Made by a program: the position numbers and the translations under genes | In this document: positions 9,801-16,836 of the stretch, in pieces | Numbering within the stretch: position 1 is the first letter of the stretch | How the letters are laid out: each line of letters opens with the position of its first letter | Assembly (NCBI RefSeq): GCF_015751785.1 | Contig: NZ_JADOTY010000001.1 | Span: 2,542,001-2,606,000, forward strand | Direction of reading: 5' to 3' | From: Micromonospora vinacea | Lineage (GTDB): Bacteria; Actinomycetota; Actinomycetes; Mycobacteriales; Micromonosporaceae | Length of the DNA stretch: 64,000 nt | The notes under the pieces: generated by a model | Seen by the model: only the letters and a program-made list of their open reading frames with translations | Database searches by the model: none | What the model was told of the DNA's origin: nothing

Positions 9801-9898
9801 GGCAGGCTGGTCAGGCCGGCCGCGGTCAGCGCCACGGCGGCCAGCATGCTGACCCCGTACCTGGCCCGTCCGGTCCGATCTGCGTTCGGTTGTGGCAC
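6821..9898 (-). CDS. Secreted subtilisin-like serine protease (S8) with PA domain
   Basis: 1025-aa preproprotease. A signal peptide (residues about 15-40, ending ASASAAP) precedes an I9-type propeptide (ARYLVQLAEEPLATY to about 150). The catalytic triad is Asp189 (IGVIDSGYW), His262 (NGHGTHTA) and Ser583 (SGTSMAAPH), with oxyanion Asn367 (AAGNSG). A PA insertion lies at about 400-530, and an Fn3-like domain starts at NYPSISLGRM. The layout is that of plant-type and actinobacterial subtilases that degrade extracellular protein. The GTG at 9898 is preferred because GTGGAGG lies 7 nt upstream; an in-frame ATG at 9973 would add 25 residues without a ribosome site. Confidence 0.93.
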   Translation of the reverse strand: MPQPNADRTGRARYGVSMLAAVALTAAGLTSLPASASAAPASSGPTARYLVQLAEEPLATYTGGVPGIAATKPADGAKLNRTSGNANAYRNHLRQQRRSVLDHVGVPAERTRVTMETAFNGFAADLTGPQAARLRATKGVRAVYESQKVHAATSHTPDYLGLTGKGGVWKKEFGGDSHAGEGVIIGVIDSGYWPESASFAPLPSPRPDQAVIDAKWKGTCDVGVEAPVTCNNKVIGARWYNDSGIAEAFPDDYSSPRDRNGHGTHTASTAAGIHGVRATSGTQDLGMISGMAPAARLAIYKALYDNGAGGATGTDIDIVHAIDDAVADGVDVINYSIGDDTERFGAVDATFFNAAAAGVFVAAAAGNSGPFANTVDNSTPWLTTVAASTTDRQNTRKLTLGNGTTIAGVGMGETGVGPARLVFAKDSAIDPDGAYGAGLCADDTLDPAKVKGAIVLCLRGEIPRTDKSIEVARAGGVGMVLYNEELNSLNADVQAVPTVHINEVDLATVTAYVAKGNATATISPSTLETVEAPAVAAFSSAGPSNLNAGELLKPDISAPGQDIVAAFSPSIGGNDFALESGTSMAAPHIAGIAALLLAKHPGWSPAAVRSALMTSAVDKTDKGNPIKIGTYDATPLNYGAGQVEPGSAFDPGLVYDSNQQDWIQYLCGVSADRGSDYGLGDLDGCDTTGAIDTAQLNYPSISLGRMVGKQTVTRTVTNVSDKTSTYSSSVQAPPGYKVKVTPKKLQIRPGKSARFTVEVTNTGGAFDTWADGSLTWRDQFKHAVRSPLVVHNSGLVAPDAITGKGTFGSVRIAAEVGYQGQLISQLSGLTSGTSNVVTLKGDGPSWDWSTSNNLPVPLPESISRTTLHVPAGTRSPLVQVTSERPTCSHIDWDDEEGVMECTEFSLNVYDKFGKFVTATASGRDGAKVTLPDGAGDYIVVVEQEFTENIEDGANAYTVTSYLPGAPGTSTGRFTIDPKQRSVQPGATANLTVRWFGLAPGQRYLGVLEFRNGDGSLKTVPVTVQS

Positions 9899-10074
9899 GT
9901 CGTTGCCTCCACGTTCGGTGCCGGCCGTCACGACTGATGACGGTGGCCGAAACCTAGGATCGGTACCGATCATCGAGAAGCACCCGTAACCTGGCTGTCA
10001 TCTTGGAAACAAGCTCGTAACACAACGGGTACTTTGCGCGTCATTTGGGAGCGCCGACCTGGGGGATCCATGCC

Positions 10075-10569
10075 ATTTGGTCGGTTGCCCGTGCCGTCAG
10101 CCACCCGGCCATCGTCCGTCCCATCCGGACGATCCCTGGCGCGGCTGGTCCGACGCTCATCTACCCCTGGTACGACGGCAGCGTCCTGAACCACGCCACA
10201 GTTCACGGCGTGGACCGCAGCGCGCTGACCCGGTTCCAGCGCCTGCCGGCACCGCAGATCGAGGTGGCACTCGACGCGATCCTCGACGCCCACCTCGCCG
10301 TCAGCGCCGCCGGCCTGGTCGCGGTGGACCTCTACGACGGCTGCTTCCTGTACGACTTCGCCGCCACCCGGAGGTGGCCCCCGGCGCACCGGCGGGATCC
10401 GCCAGCGGGCTGGCCGGGTCCTGAGGGCGAGCGGCGGCGTTCACCGCAGGCTTGGCGGGGCAACAGCAACCAGCGCCGGGTCGTGGAACGAGCGACGAGG
10501 CAGGCGCCGGCCGCTCGGTACCCCGACGTACCAGCACTGGTCCGAGCCTGGCGGCTGGCGACACCCTGA
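10075..10569 (+). pseudogene. Decayed kinase-like gene with internal deletion
   Basis: The reading frame keeps a stretch like the central part of a Ser/Thr-kinase-like fold: HPAIVRPIRTIPGAAGPTLI, then PQIEVALDAILDAHLAVSAA and the catalytic-loop-like LVAVDLYDGCFLYDF. It then turns into Arg/Pro-rich nonsense after about 10370. The last 25 residues (ATRQAPAARYPDVPALVRAWR) again resemble the C-terminal end of such kinases. The N-lobe start and the middle, including a DFG-like metal site, are missing. I read this as a gene remnant that lost its middle; no convincing start exists. Confidence 0.5.
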
Positions 10570-10953
10570 ACCAGACAGTGGCGCGTTCCCGAGGGGTTGG
10601 CCCAGGCGTGCCGTCACGTCGGAGTTCGGCGGGGACCTACGGCCGCTTGGATTCCCGCGTCGCCGGACGCCTGGAGCGTCGCGCACGTCGTACAGCGGGC
10701 AGAGCGTCGCGCGCGTCGTCGAGCGTGCAGAGCGTTGCCCGCGTCGTCAAGCGTGCAGACCAGCCTGCTTCGTCGCGCGGGCAATGCGTCCATCCGCGCT
10801 GTTGAGCATGCACAGCAGCCCATGACGCCCCGTCGAGCAGGCCGAGCGCAGCACCGGCCCAGGGCCCGGCACCGAGATTAAGTCCCCTCACTGCGACCCA
10901 GGTGCGGATGTGGTTGCCCGGCTTGAGGGGTGATCGTTCTCGGCTGGCTGCCC
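10570..10953. other. Non-coding stretch with tandem repeats
   Basis: No credible gene. Apart from three tandem 28-bp repeats (10674-10757) I see no structured element. Small open frames here are low-complexity Arg/Ala products of the repeat. Confidence 0.6.
10674..10757 (+). repeat. Three tandem 28-bp repeats
   Basis: Copies at 10674-10701, 10702-10729 and 10730-10757 share the frame GAGCGTCGCGC-x-CGTCGT-xx-AGCG-x-GCA with a few substitutions each. A degenerate fourth follows (to about 10785). There are no spacers, so it is not CRISPR. Function unknown. Confidence 0.85.
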
Positions 10954-12204
10954 CTATGTTCGTCGGTGGTAGTGGTTGCGGCGGGGGAGTTGTTCGGGGT
11001 CGAGCCAGGCGGGTGGGATGAATTCGGGGTGGCCGTCGTTGCCGAGTTGGACGGCCCAGTCGCTGTGGTGCAGGTGTCGGTGGTGGTGGCCGCAGAGGAG
11101 AACGGCGTTGGCCAGGCTGGTGGTGCCTCCGTCGGCCCAGTGGTGGATGTGGTGGGCGTCGCACCAGCGGGGTGGGCGGTCGCAGCCGGGGAAGACGCAG
11201 CCGCGGTCGCGGAGTACGAGGGCGCGGCGCAGTGGGCCGGTGATGAGGCGGCGTTGTCGGCCGACGTCGAGGGGTTGGCTGGCGCTGCCGAGGACGGCGG
11301 GCAGCAGGGTCGCGTCGCAGGCGAGTCGACGCACGGCCTCGGGTGTGAGGCTGAGGCCGGTGTCGAGGGTGCCGCTGCTCAGTTGCCGGGTTAGTTCGTC
11401 GTAGGTGGTGGTGATGACGATCTGCGCGGGGTCGCCGCCGCTGTCGGGCAGTTCGCCGGTCCGGAGGGTGAGTCGGCAGATGTCGGTGAGGGCGTCGTGG
11501 CGGCGTTGTCCGGGGGATCGGGTGTCGTCCGGTCCGGACGGGGTGGTCAGTGGGCCGATGGCGGCGCGGAGCAGGCCGGCGGTTTCGGCGTCGAGGGTGC
11601 CGGTGAGTCGGAGTCGGCCGTCGGTCTGCTCGGAGAGGGTGAGGTGGCGGTCGTGGGTGGCGCGGCGTGCTTCGGCGTCGAGGGCGGCTTGGGCGGCGGC
11701 GTCGGCGATGTCGGGGGCGACGTGGTCGAGGATGCGGGTGCCGAGTTTGCGGAGGTGGGTGGGGTCGAACTGGGTGGCCCAGCCGACGAGCACACCGACC
11801 GCTTTGTCGGCGGTCTCGGCGTCGGCCGACGTGTTCATGGTGTCGACGGTGTCGGCGATGACCCGGGCCTGGTCCAGGGTGATGGCGCCATCAGCCAACG
11901 CTTGTCGGATGCCGGGGTTGCCGGTGTCGAGGGCGGTGGCGAGGTCGATCAGGCGGCGGGCGGCGGGAACGGTCAGTCGCAGTCGTTCGCGTAACCAGAC
12001 CGCGGTGTTGGAGGCGCCGTGGGTGCGGGCGGTGCCGCGCCCGTCGACCTCGCGGATAAGGGTGAGGGTGACGGCGGCGAGGCGTTGCTGAAGGCGGTAC
12101 GCGGCGTCGAGCGCGGCGATCAGCTCCCGTTCCGGCAGGGCCCAGGCGGGGGCGTCGATGCAGGCCGCGACCGCGTCGTCTGCCTGCGCCAACTCCTCGA
12201 CCAT
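10954..12204 (-). CDS. DUF222 / HNH endonuclease domain protein (13E12 family)
   Basis: 416-aa protein of the DUF222-HNH family, abundant in actinobacteria and often repeated per genome. The N-terminal helical DUF222 region (LIAALDAAYRLQQRLAAVTL ... AVWLRERLRL) fills about residues 20-300. The C-terminal HNH nuclease has CVFPGCDRPPRWCDAHHI, HHWADGGTTSLANAVLLC and HHHRHLHH, with paired Cys and His metal ligands intact. The biological role is not established; some relatives are mobile. A TAGTGT box 6 nt before the ATG suggests leaderless transcription. It stands alone. Confidence 0.9.
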   Translation of the reverse strand: MVEELAQADDAVAACIDAPAWALPERELIAALDAAYRLQQRLAAVTLTLIREVDGRGTARTHGASNTAVWLRERLRLTVPAARRLIDLATALDTGNPGIRQALADGAITLDQARVIADTVDTMNTSADAETADKAVGVLVGWATQFDPTHLRKLGTRILDHVAPDIADAAAQAALDAEARRATHDRHLTLSEQTDGRLRLTGTLDAETAGLLRAAIGPLTTPSGPDDTRSPGQRRHDALTDICRLTLRTGELPDSGGDPAQIVITTTYDELTRQLSSGTLDTGLSLTPEAVRRLACDATLLPAVLGSASQPLDVGRQRRLITGPLRRALVLRDRGCVFPGCDRPPRWCDAHHIHHWADGGTTSLANAVLLCGHHHRHLHHSDWAVQLGNDGHPEFIPPAWLDPEQLPRRNHYHRRT

Positions 12205-12210
12205 ACCCCG

Positions 12211-12216
12211 ACACTA
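12211..12216 (-). promoter_or_regulatory. Leaderless -10 box (TAGTGT-N6-ATG)
   Basis: TAGTGT on the minus strand ends 6 nt before the DUF222-HNH start codon, the spacing seen for leaderless actinobacterial transcripts. Confidence 0.5.
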
Positions 12217-12267
12217 GAACAGGTGTATGACACTTCCAGTCACCATGATCGATTGGACTGACGGCAC

Positions 12268-12303
12268 CCGGCGCGGAGTTTGGCGGGACCCAACTCCGGC
12301 CGG
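12268..12303 (-). terminator. Hairpin terminator after HxlR gene
   Basis: CGGAGTT/AACTCCG plus outer CCGG/CCGG pairing around an 11-nt loop, downstream of the HxlR regulator stop (12351, minus strand). Confidence 0.6.
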
Positions 12304-12350
12304 AAGCGTGCCGGCAGTGTGGCTTCGGGGCGAGGTCGTGGCCCGGAGCG

Positions 12351-12830
12351 TCAGTCGCGCCGGACGAGGCCGGGGCCGGCGATGATGTCGATGTCGCCGT
12401 CCGCGATCTCGTGGCCGGCGGCGCAGCGGAGCACCGCGCGGATGGGCTCGCCGCAGTCGTGGTGGGTGGCGACGATGGACGGGCCGGTGTCGGTGGCGGC
12501 CCAGGTGTCGCCCCAGTTGCGCAGTGCGGTGATGACGGGCAGGAGTTCGCGGCCCTTGCGGGTGAGTTGGTACTCGTGGCGGGTGCGCTGCCCGGGCTCC
12601 CGGTAGGGGATTCGTTCGAGCAGCCCGGCGGTGACCATCTCCTTGAGTCGGGCGGCCATGGCGGGCTCGCCGACGCCGACCCGGCGGACGAAGTCGTCGA
12701 AGCGGCGCGTGCCCAGCAGGGCCTCGCGCATGATCAGGACCGTCGACCTGCTGCCCACGATGTCCATCGCCCGGGCCACCGAGCAGTTCTCGCTCGTCCA
12801 GGAATCGCGATCGTCTCGTAGGTCCTCCAT
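12351..12830 (-). CDS. HxlR-family transcriptional regulator
   Basis: 159-aa winged-helix regulator. The HxlR signature is seen in SVARAMDIVGSRSTVLIMRE, then RRFDDFVRRVGVGEPAMAARLKEMVTAGLLERIPY and an H/EYQLTRKGREL wing. Cys at NCSV near the N-terminus and a short C-terminal segment with Cys residues (HHDCGEPIRAVLRCAAGHE) could be redox- or metal-responsive. It is divergent from a DHA2 MFS transporter, with three AAGTCAG half-sites in the 103-bp gap, so it probably represses the exporter and itself. The start ATG follows TAGGCT-N7, a leaderless arrangement. Confidence 0.9.
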   Translation of the reverse strand: MEDLRDDRDSWTSENCSVARAMDIVGSRSTVLIMREALLGTRRFDDFVRRVGVGEPAMAARLKEMVTAGLLERIPYREPGQRTRHEYQLTRKGRELLPVITALRNWGDTWAATDTGPSIVATHHDCGEPIRAVLRCAAGHEIADGDIDIIAGPGLVRRD

Positions 12831-12837
12831 GTCATCC

Positions 12838-12843
12838 AGCCTA
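12838..12843 (-). promoter_or_regulatory. Leaderless -10 box (TAGGCT-N7-ATG) of HxlR gene
   Basis: TAGGCT (minus strand) lies 7 nt before the HxlR start and 1 nt from an AAGTCAG half-site, so binding there would block polymerase. Confidence 0.5.
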
Positions 12844-12844
12844 C

Positions 12845-12910
12845 CTGACTTGCGTGAGGGCTAGCCAGGTGATTCACTGGGGTGCGCTGACTTCAGCAGA
12901 CGCAAGTCAG
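12845..12910. promoter_or_regulatory. HxlR operator: three CTGACTT/AAGTCAG half-sites
   Basis: CTGACTT at 12845-12851 and 12887-12893 and AAGTCAG at 12904-12910. The last two form a perfect inverted repeat with a 10-bp spacer. The first and third also share an 11-bp inverted match (CTGACTTGCGT / ACGCAAGTCAG). They lie in the divergent HxlR/MFS promoter region. Confidence 0.7.
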
Positions 12911-12933
12911 ACCGCCAGCCTGAAGGATCTTCA

Positions 12934-14532
12934 GTGACCACCAGCGCCACAGCCCCGACCCCACCCGGGAAGACCCCATCCGGCGGGACCCCACCCGGAG
13001 CGACAGCACCCGGGAAGACCCCGGCCGGCACCGCCCACTCATCCTTGCGTGGCTCCCGCCCGGTGACCCTGATCGCCATGTGCCTGGGCGCGATGATCAC
13101 GTTCCTGCAGATCACCGCGACGGTCTCCGCGCTGACCACGATCCAGCGGGACCTGCGGGTCGACCCGACCACGGTGGTCTGGATCCCCAGCGCCTACACC
13201 CTGATGGTGGCGAGCGTCGTGTTGTCCGCGGCCACCCTGGGCAGCCGCTACGGGCGTAAGCGCATGTTCGGTGCCGGGGTCGTGGCGATGATCGTCGGCG
13301 CAGCCGTCGTGGCCGGCGCTCCGACAGTCGCGTGGGTGATCGTCGGGCAGTTGGTCGCCGGCCTCGGTGGGGCCCTGATCCTGCCGAACAGCCTGGCGAT
13401 CCTCGGCGCGACCTTCACCGACCCGCACCGACGGACCGAGGTGATCACCGCCTGGTCGGCGGCGTCCGGCATCGGGCTCGCGATCGGCCCGCTCATCGCC
13501 GGCTTCCTGCTGCGGAACTACCAGTGGCACAGCGTCTACCTGTCGACGATCGCGTTGGGCCTGGTCACTCTCGTCGTCGCCATCGTCGGGGTGGCCGAGT
13601 CCCAGCCGAGCCCCGCCCGACTCGACGTGCCCGGCCTGCTGCTGGGCACCGTCGCCATCGCGGCCGCCGTCTACGCGCTGATCCAGGGCGGCAAGGTCGG
13701 CTACACCAGTCCGGTGGTGTCAGTGGCCTGGGTCGTCGCTGTCGTCGCACTTGTCGCGTTCGTGTTTGTCGAACTGCGGACCGGCGCGCCGATGCTCGAC
13801 GTACGGCTGTTCCGGTCCGCGTCGTTCAGCGCCGTCATGGTGGTCGGCGCGGTGTCGCTGTTCGGTTTCACCGGCGTGGCGATCCTGCTGGTCCTCTTCC
13901 ACGAACGCGCCCAGGCGCTCAGCCCGCTGGACACCGGTTGGCGGATGCTGGTGCTCTTCGGCGCCTACGTGCTTGTCGCCTTCGGTGCCGGGCGGGCGAT
14001 CCGTCGTACCGGATTCAAGGCGCCGTTGACCCTCGGCCTGGTCCTCGGTGCGGTGGCCAGCTTCGCGCTGGCGAACCAGGGGCCGACCACGTCGTTCGGT
14101 GACCGCTGGGCGCTGTTCGCGTTGTTCGGCGCGGCCAGCGGTCTGGTGGTGGCCCCGGCGACGGCGGCGGCGTTGGCCAGCGTCGCGCCCGCCCAGGCCG
14201 GCATGGCCTCCGGCGCTGTCAACGCCGCCCGCCAGGTCGGCTCGGTGCTCGGCTCGTCAGTGCTCGGCACGCTCCTCACCACCACGATGGTCGCCGACCT
14301 GCCGGACCGGCTCGCCGCGCACCAGGTCGGCGAACCCACCCGTACCGCAGTGCGGGCGGCGGTGGCCTCCGGCGCCAACAGCGACCAACCGCTGCCCGAC
14401 CCGGTCCGGGCGGCGATCGCCGAGGCCCTGACCTCCGGTGTGCAGGCCGGGTTGCGGATCAACGGCGTCGTCTTCCTCGTCACCGCCGTGCTGGCGCTCA
14501 CCCTCATCCGCAACCGGCCCCACCAGCACTGA
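12934..14532 (+). CDS. DHA2-family MFS drug/metabolite exporter
   Basis: 532-aa inner-membrane proton-coupled exporter of the 14-helix EmrB/QacA type. After an unusual Pro/Thr/Gly-rich cytoplasmic N-terminus (residues 1-30, PPGKTPSGG-like repeats) the helices start at MCLGAMITFLQITATVSALT; the loop motif LGSRYGRKRMFGAG and motif C-like GLAIGPLIAGF are present. Helices continue to VVFLVTAVLALTLI. The GTG start at 12934 has AAGGA 7 nt upstream. It is divergent from, and probably controlled by, the HxlR regulator. Its substrate cannot be told from sequence. Confidence 0.9.
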   Translation: MTTSATAPTPPGKTPSGGTPPGATAPGKTPAGTAHSSLRGSRPVTLIAMCLGAMITFLQITATVSALTTIQRDLRVDPTTVVWIPSAYTLMVASVVLSAATLGSRYGRKRMFGAGVVAMIVGAAVVAGAPTVAWVIVGQLVAGLGGALILPNSLAILGATFTDPHRRTEVITAWSAASGIGLAIGPLIAGFLLRNYQWHSVYLSTIALGLVTLVVAIVGVAESQPSPARLDVPGLLLGTVAIAAAVYALIQGGKVGYTSPVVSVAWVVAVVALVAFVFVELRTGAPMLDVRLFRSASFSAVMVVGAVSLFGFTGVAILLVLFHERAQALSPLDTGWRMLVLFGAYVLVAFGAGRAIRRTGFKAPLTLGLVLGAVASFALANQGPTTSFGDRWALFALFGAASGLVVAPATAAALASVAPAQAGMASGAVNAARQVGSVLGSSVLGTLLTTTMVADLPDRLAAHQVGEPTRTAVRAAVASGANSDQPLPDPVRAAIAEALTSGVQAGLRINGVVFLVTAVLALTLIRNRPHQH

Positions 14533-14581
14533 GGCCAGCGCCCCGACTGCGCCGATCGCCACGAAGATCAGCTGATGGCGG

Positions 14582-14989
14582 TCAACCCGTGTTCACGGCC
14601 GCGGTGACCTCGACCTCCAGCACCGCGCCGTCGAGAAAGAGCCGGCTCACCTCGACGGTGGTGCTGGCGGGCCTGGTCTGCCCGAAGTAGCGGTTGCGGA
14701 CGTCCGCGTAGCCGGCCAGGTCGCCGAGGTCGGTCATGAACGTCCGGACGTGCAGCACGTCGGCGAAGGTGGCACCGTGTGCCGCGAGCAGCGCGCCGAT
14801 CAACTCGAAGATCCGTTCGGACTGCATCCGCACGTCGCCGGGTGCGACCACCGCGCCGGCGTCGTCCACCCCGACCTGACCGGAGAGCATCAACAGCGCG
14901 CCCCCCGGCAGGTCGAGGCGGGCGACGTGCGCGAACCGGTCGCCGAACGGCGCGGCGACGGTCGCGGGGTTGTCCAGGGTCAGGTTCAC
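14582..14989 (-). CDS. RidA-family protein (YjgF/UK114)
   Basis: 135-aa RidA-fold protein; family members hydrolyse reactive enamine/imine intermediates. Seen: LMLSGQVGVDDAGAVV, QSERIFELIGALLAAHGATFADVLHVRTFM and RPASTTVEVSRLFLDGAVLEVEV. The canonical Arg of the active-site loop is recognisable in the QTRPASTTVEV segment. The GTG start overlaps the stop of the upstream dehydrogenase by one base (TAGTG), so the two are translationally coupled. It converges with the MFS gene at 14532 across a 49-bp gap where I saw no clear hairpin. Confidence 0.92.
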   Translation of the reverse strand: MNLTLDNPATVAAPFGDRFAHVARLDLPGGALLMLSGQVGVDDAGAVVAPGDVRMQSERIFELIGALLAAHGATFADVLHVRTFMTDLGDLAGYADVRNRYFGQTRPASTTVEVSRLFLDGAVLEVEVTAAVNTG

Positions 14990-15816
14990 TAACTCTCCTC
15001 GGCTGCGGCGGTGTCGGTGAGACGGGCGATGTCGCCCTCCGGATGGCGCGCGGCCGCCAACGCCGATGCGGCGGCGCGCAGCAGGGGCGCCGGAGCGTCG
15101 CCGAGCACGTCGAGGGCGAGCCGGGCGTCCTTGGCGGCCAGGGCGGCGGCGAACGCGGCGTCCGTGGCGGTCGCCCGGGCGACCGCGCCGCCGAGCGGCC
15201 CGGTGGCGAGCGCCTCGAGGGCCGTACGCCTGTCGACGCCGACGGCGTCCGCGACGGCGAGGGCGTCCGCGACCGCGGTGACCGCCGTGATCAGCGCGGT
15301 GTTGAGCACCAGCTTCAACGCGGCGCCCCGGCCGGAGCCGCCGCAGCGACGGACGGTGCCCAACGTCCCCAGCAGCGGGGCGATCCGCTCGACGACCGCC
15401 TCTTCCCCACCGGCCAACACCACGAGCCGGCCCGTCTCAGCAGCTTCCGCACTGCCGGCGACCGGAGCGTCAACCAGCGGTACTCCCGGCGGCAGCAGGG
15501 TGGCCAGTTCGGCCACGGCCCGGGGACCGATGGTGGACATCTCGATCACGGGGGTGCCCGGCCGCAGCGCCAGTGCCGCACCGGAGTCGACAAGCGTGTG
15601 CCGGACGGCGACCGCATCGGTGAGCATGGTGATCACCACGTCGGCGTCGCGGACCGTCTCGGCTGGGCTGCCGGCGGCTCGCGCCCCGGCGTCGACGAGC
15701 GGCGCCGCGCGGGCGGACGTGCGGTTCCAGACGGTGAGCCGATGGCCGGTGGCCAGCAGCCGACGGCCGATCGCGGTGCCCATCGTGCCCGTACCCAACA
15801 GGGCGATCTTGTTCAT
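14989..15816 (-). CDS. NAD(P)-dependent beta-hydroxyacid dehydrogenase family oxidoreductase
   Basis: 275-aa cytoplasmic enzyme of the 3-hydroxyisobutyrate dehydrogenase / imine-reductase-like family. The Rossmann motif is at the very N-terminus (IALLGTGTMGTAIGRRLL), followed by VWNRTSARAAPLVDAGARAA. The substrate motif VDAPVAGSAEAAETG and the catalytic-Lys region (GRGAALKLVLNTAL) are present. The ATG at 15816 is chosen because the Rossmann fold starts there and a TAGCGT box lies 7 nt upstream. It is coupled to RidA, which fits handling of an imine or hydroxyacid intermediate. The LysR gene reads away on the other side and is the probable regulator. Confidence 0.88.
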   Translation of the reverse strand: MNKIALLGTGTMGTAIGRRLLATGHRLTVWNRTSARAAPLVDAGARAAGSPAETVRDADVVITMLTDAVAVRHTLVDSGAALALRPGTPVIEMSTIGPRAVAELATLLPPGVPLVDAPVAGSAEAAETGRLVVLAGGEEAVVERIAPLLGTLGTVRRCGGSGRGAALKLVLNTALITAVTAVADALAVADAVGVDRRTALEALATGPLGGAVARATATDAAFAAALAAKDARLALDVLGDAPAPLLRAAASALAAARHPEGDIARLTDTAAAEES

Positions 15817-15823
15817 ATCACCA

Positions 15824-15829
15824 ACGCTA
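15824..15829 (-). promoter_or_regulatory. Leaderless -10 box (TAGCGT-N7-ATG)
   Basis: TAGCGT on the minus strand is 7 nt before the dehydrogenase start, matching the other leaderless-type promoters of the window. Confidence 0.5.
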
Positions 15830-15861
15830 GGGGGCGGGGAGTCATGCCACCAGCGCCTGTT

Positions 15862-15876
15862 ATGCATCGTTGCCAT
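15862..15876. promoter_or_regulatory. Probable LysR box (ATGCATCGTTGCCAT)
   Basis: An interrupted dyad containing T-N11-A (15863-15875), the usual LysR core, in the 79-bp gap between the divergent dehydrogenase and LysR genes. Confidence 0.45.
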
Positions 15877-15895
15877 GCTGCGGGAGCATGTCACG

Positions 15896-16801
15896 ATGCA
15901 GCTGAACGCGCTCCAGGTCTTCCGCGCCGTCGCCGAGCACGGCTCCATCACGGCTGCGGCCCGCAGCCTGCGCTACACCCAGTCGGCGGTGTCCCGACAG
16001 ATCGCCGCGCTGGAAGCCGAGACCGGGTCGCCGTTGCTGGACCGGTTGCCGCGCGGCGTCGCCCTGACCGAGCAGGGCCGTTGCCTGCTCGGCCACGCCG
16101 AGGCGGTGCTCGACCGGCTGGACACCGCCCGGCGGGATCTGGCGGCGCTGCGCGACCTGTCCGCCGGCCGGTTGCGGGTCGGCGCGTTCCCCACGGCGGT
16201 CGCCGCGCTTGTGCCACGTGCTCTGGCCAGCTTCAAGTCCGACCATCCCGAGGTGGCCCTGTCGCTTGTCGAAGGGCTCACTCCGGGGCTGCTGGAGCGC
16301 CTGGTCGCCGGCGACGCCGACGTCGCCGTGGTGAGCGCCGCGTCGGACCAGCCGCTCGACGGCGACCAGTTCGACCTGCACCACCTCGTCGACGAGACGC
16401 TTCTGGTGGCCGTCCCCCGGACGCATCGGCTCGCCCACCGGCGGACCATCCGCCTGCATGACCTGGCCGACGAGTCGTTCATCGCCGGCTCGGCGACAGC
16501 CGAGGAAACTCTGCTGCGAGCGACCCTACCGGCGGGTTTTCGCCCGCGGATCGACATCGTCGCGGCCGAGTGGACCGGCAAGCTGGGCTGTGTCGCGGCC
16601 GGTCTGGGCGTCGCGCTGGTGCCGGCCCTGGCCGTACGCGCCGCTCCATCCGACCTGACCCTGCTCCGCCTGCACCCTGACGACGCCTCCGTCCGGCGGA
16701 TCTTCGCCGCGACCGTCGCTGGGCGGAGCCGACCACCGGCGGTGCGGCGGTTCCTCAGTCATCTGGACCGGGCGGCGGGCCTGAGCGAAGCGGGCAAGTG
16801 A
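15896..16801 (+). CDS. LysR-family transcriptional regulator
   Basis: 301-aa LTTR. The HTH is at the N-terminus (MQLNALQVFRAVAEHGSITAAARSLRYTQSAVSRQIAALE), with a dimer helix to about 90 and a periplasmic-binding-like effector domain (GRLRVGAFPTAVAALVPRAL to the end). The ATG at 15896 fits the family start and has GGGAG 9 nt upstream; an ATG at 15875 would add 7 residues. It is divergent from the dehydrogenase-RidA pair and likely activates it in response to a substrate. Confidence 0.93.
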   Translation: MQLNALQVFRAVAEHGSITAAARSLRYTQSAVSRQIAALEAETGSPLLDRLPRGVALTEQGRCLLGHAEAVLDRLDTARRDLAALRDLSAGRLRVGAFPTAVAALVPRALASFKSDHPEVALSLVEGLTPGLLERLVAGDADVAVVSAASDQPLDGDQFDLHHLVDETLLVAVPRTHRLAHRRTIRLHDLADESFIAGSATAEETLLRATLPAGFRPRIDIVAAEWTGKLGCVAAGLGVALVPALAVRAAPSDLTLLRLHPDDASVRRIFAATVAGRSRPPAVRRFLSHLDRAAGLSEAGK

Positions 16802-16828
16802 CGCGGACCGCCGTGCGGCGGTCCGCGT
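16801..16828. terminator. Bidirectional hairpin terminator
   Basis: ACGCGGACCGCC and GGCGGTCCGCGT form a perfect 12-bp stem with a 4-nt loop directly after the LysR stop, between convergent genes. Confidence 0.85.
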
Positions 16829-16836
16829 CCCCGGCG

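Noticed and set aside
10674..10757. Tandem repeats as a CRISPR array
   Set aside because: Units abut directly with no spacers and no cas genes are present.
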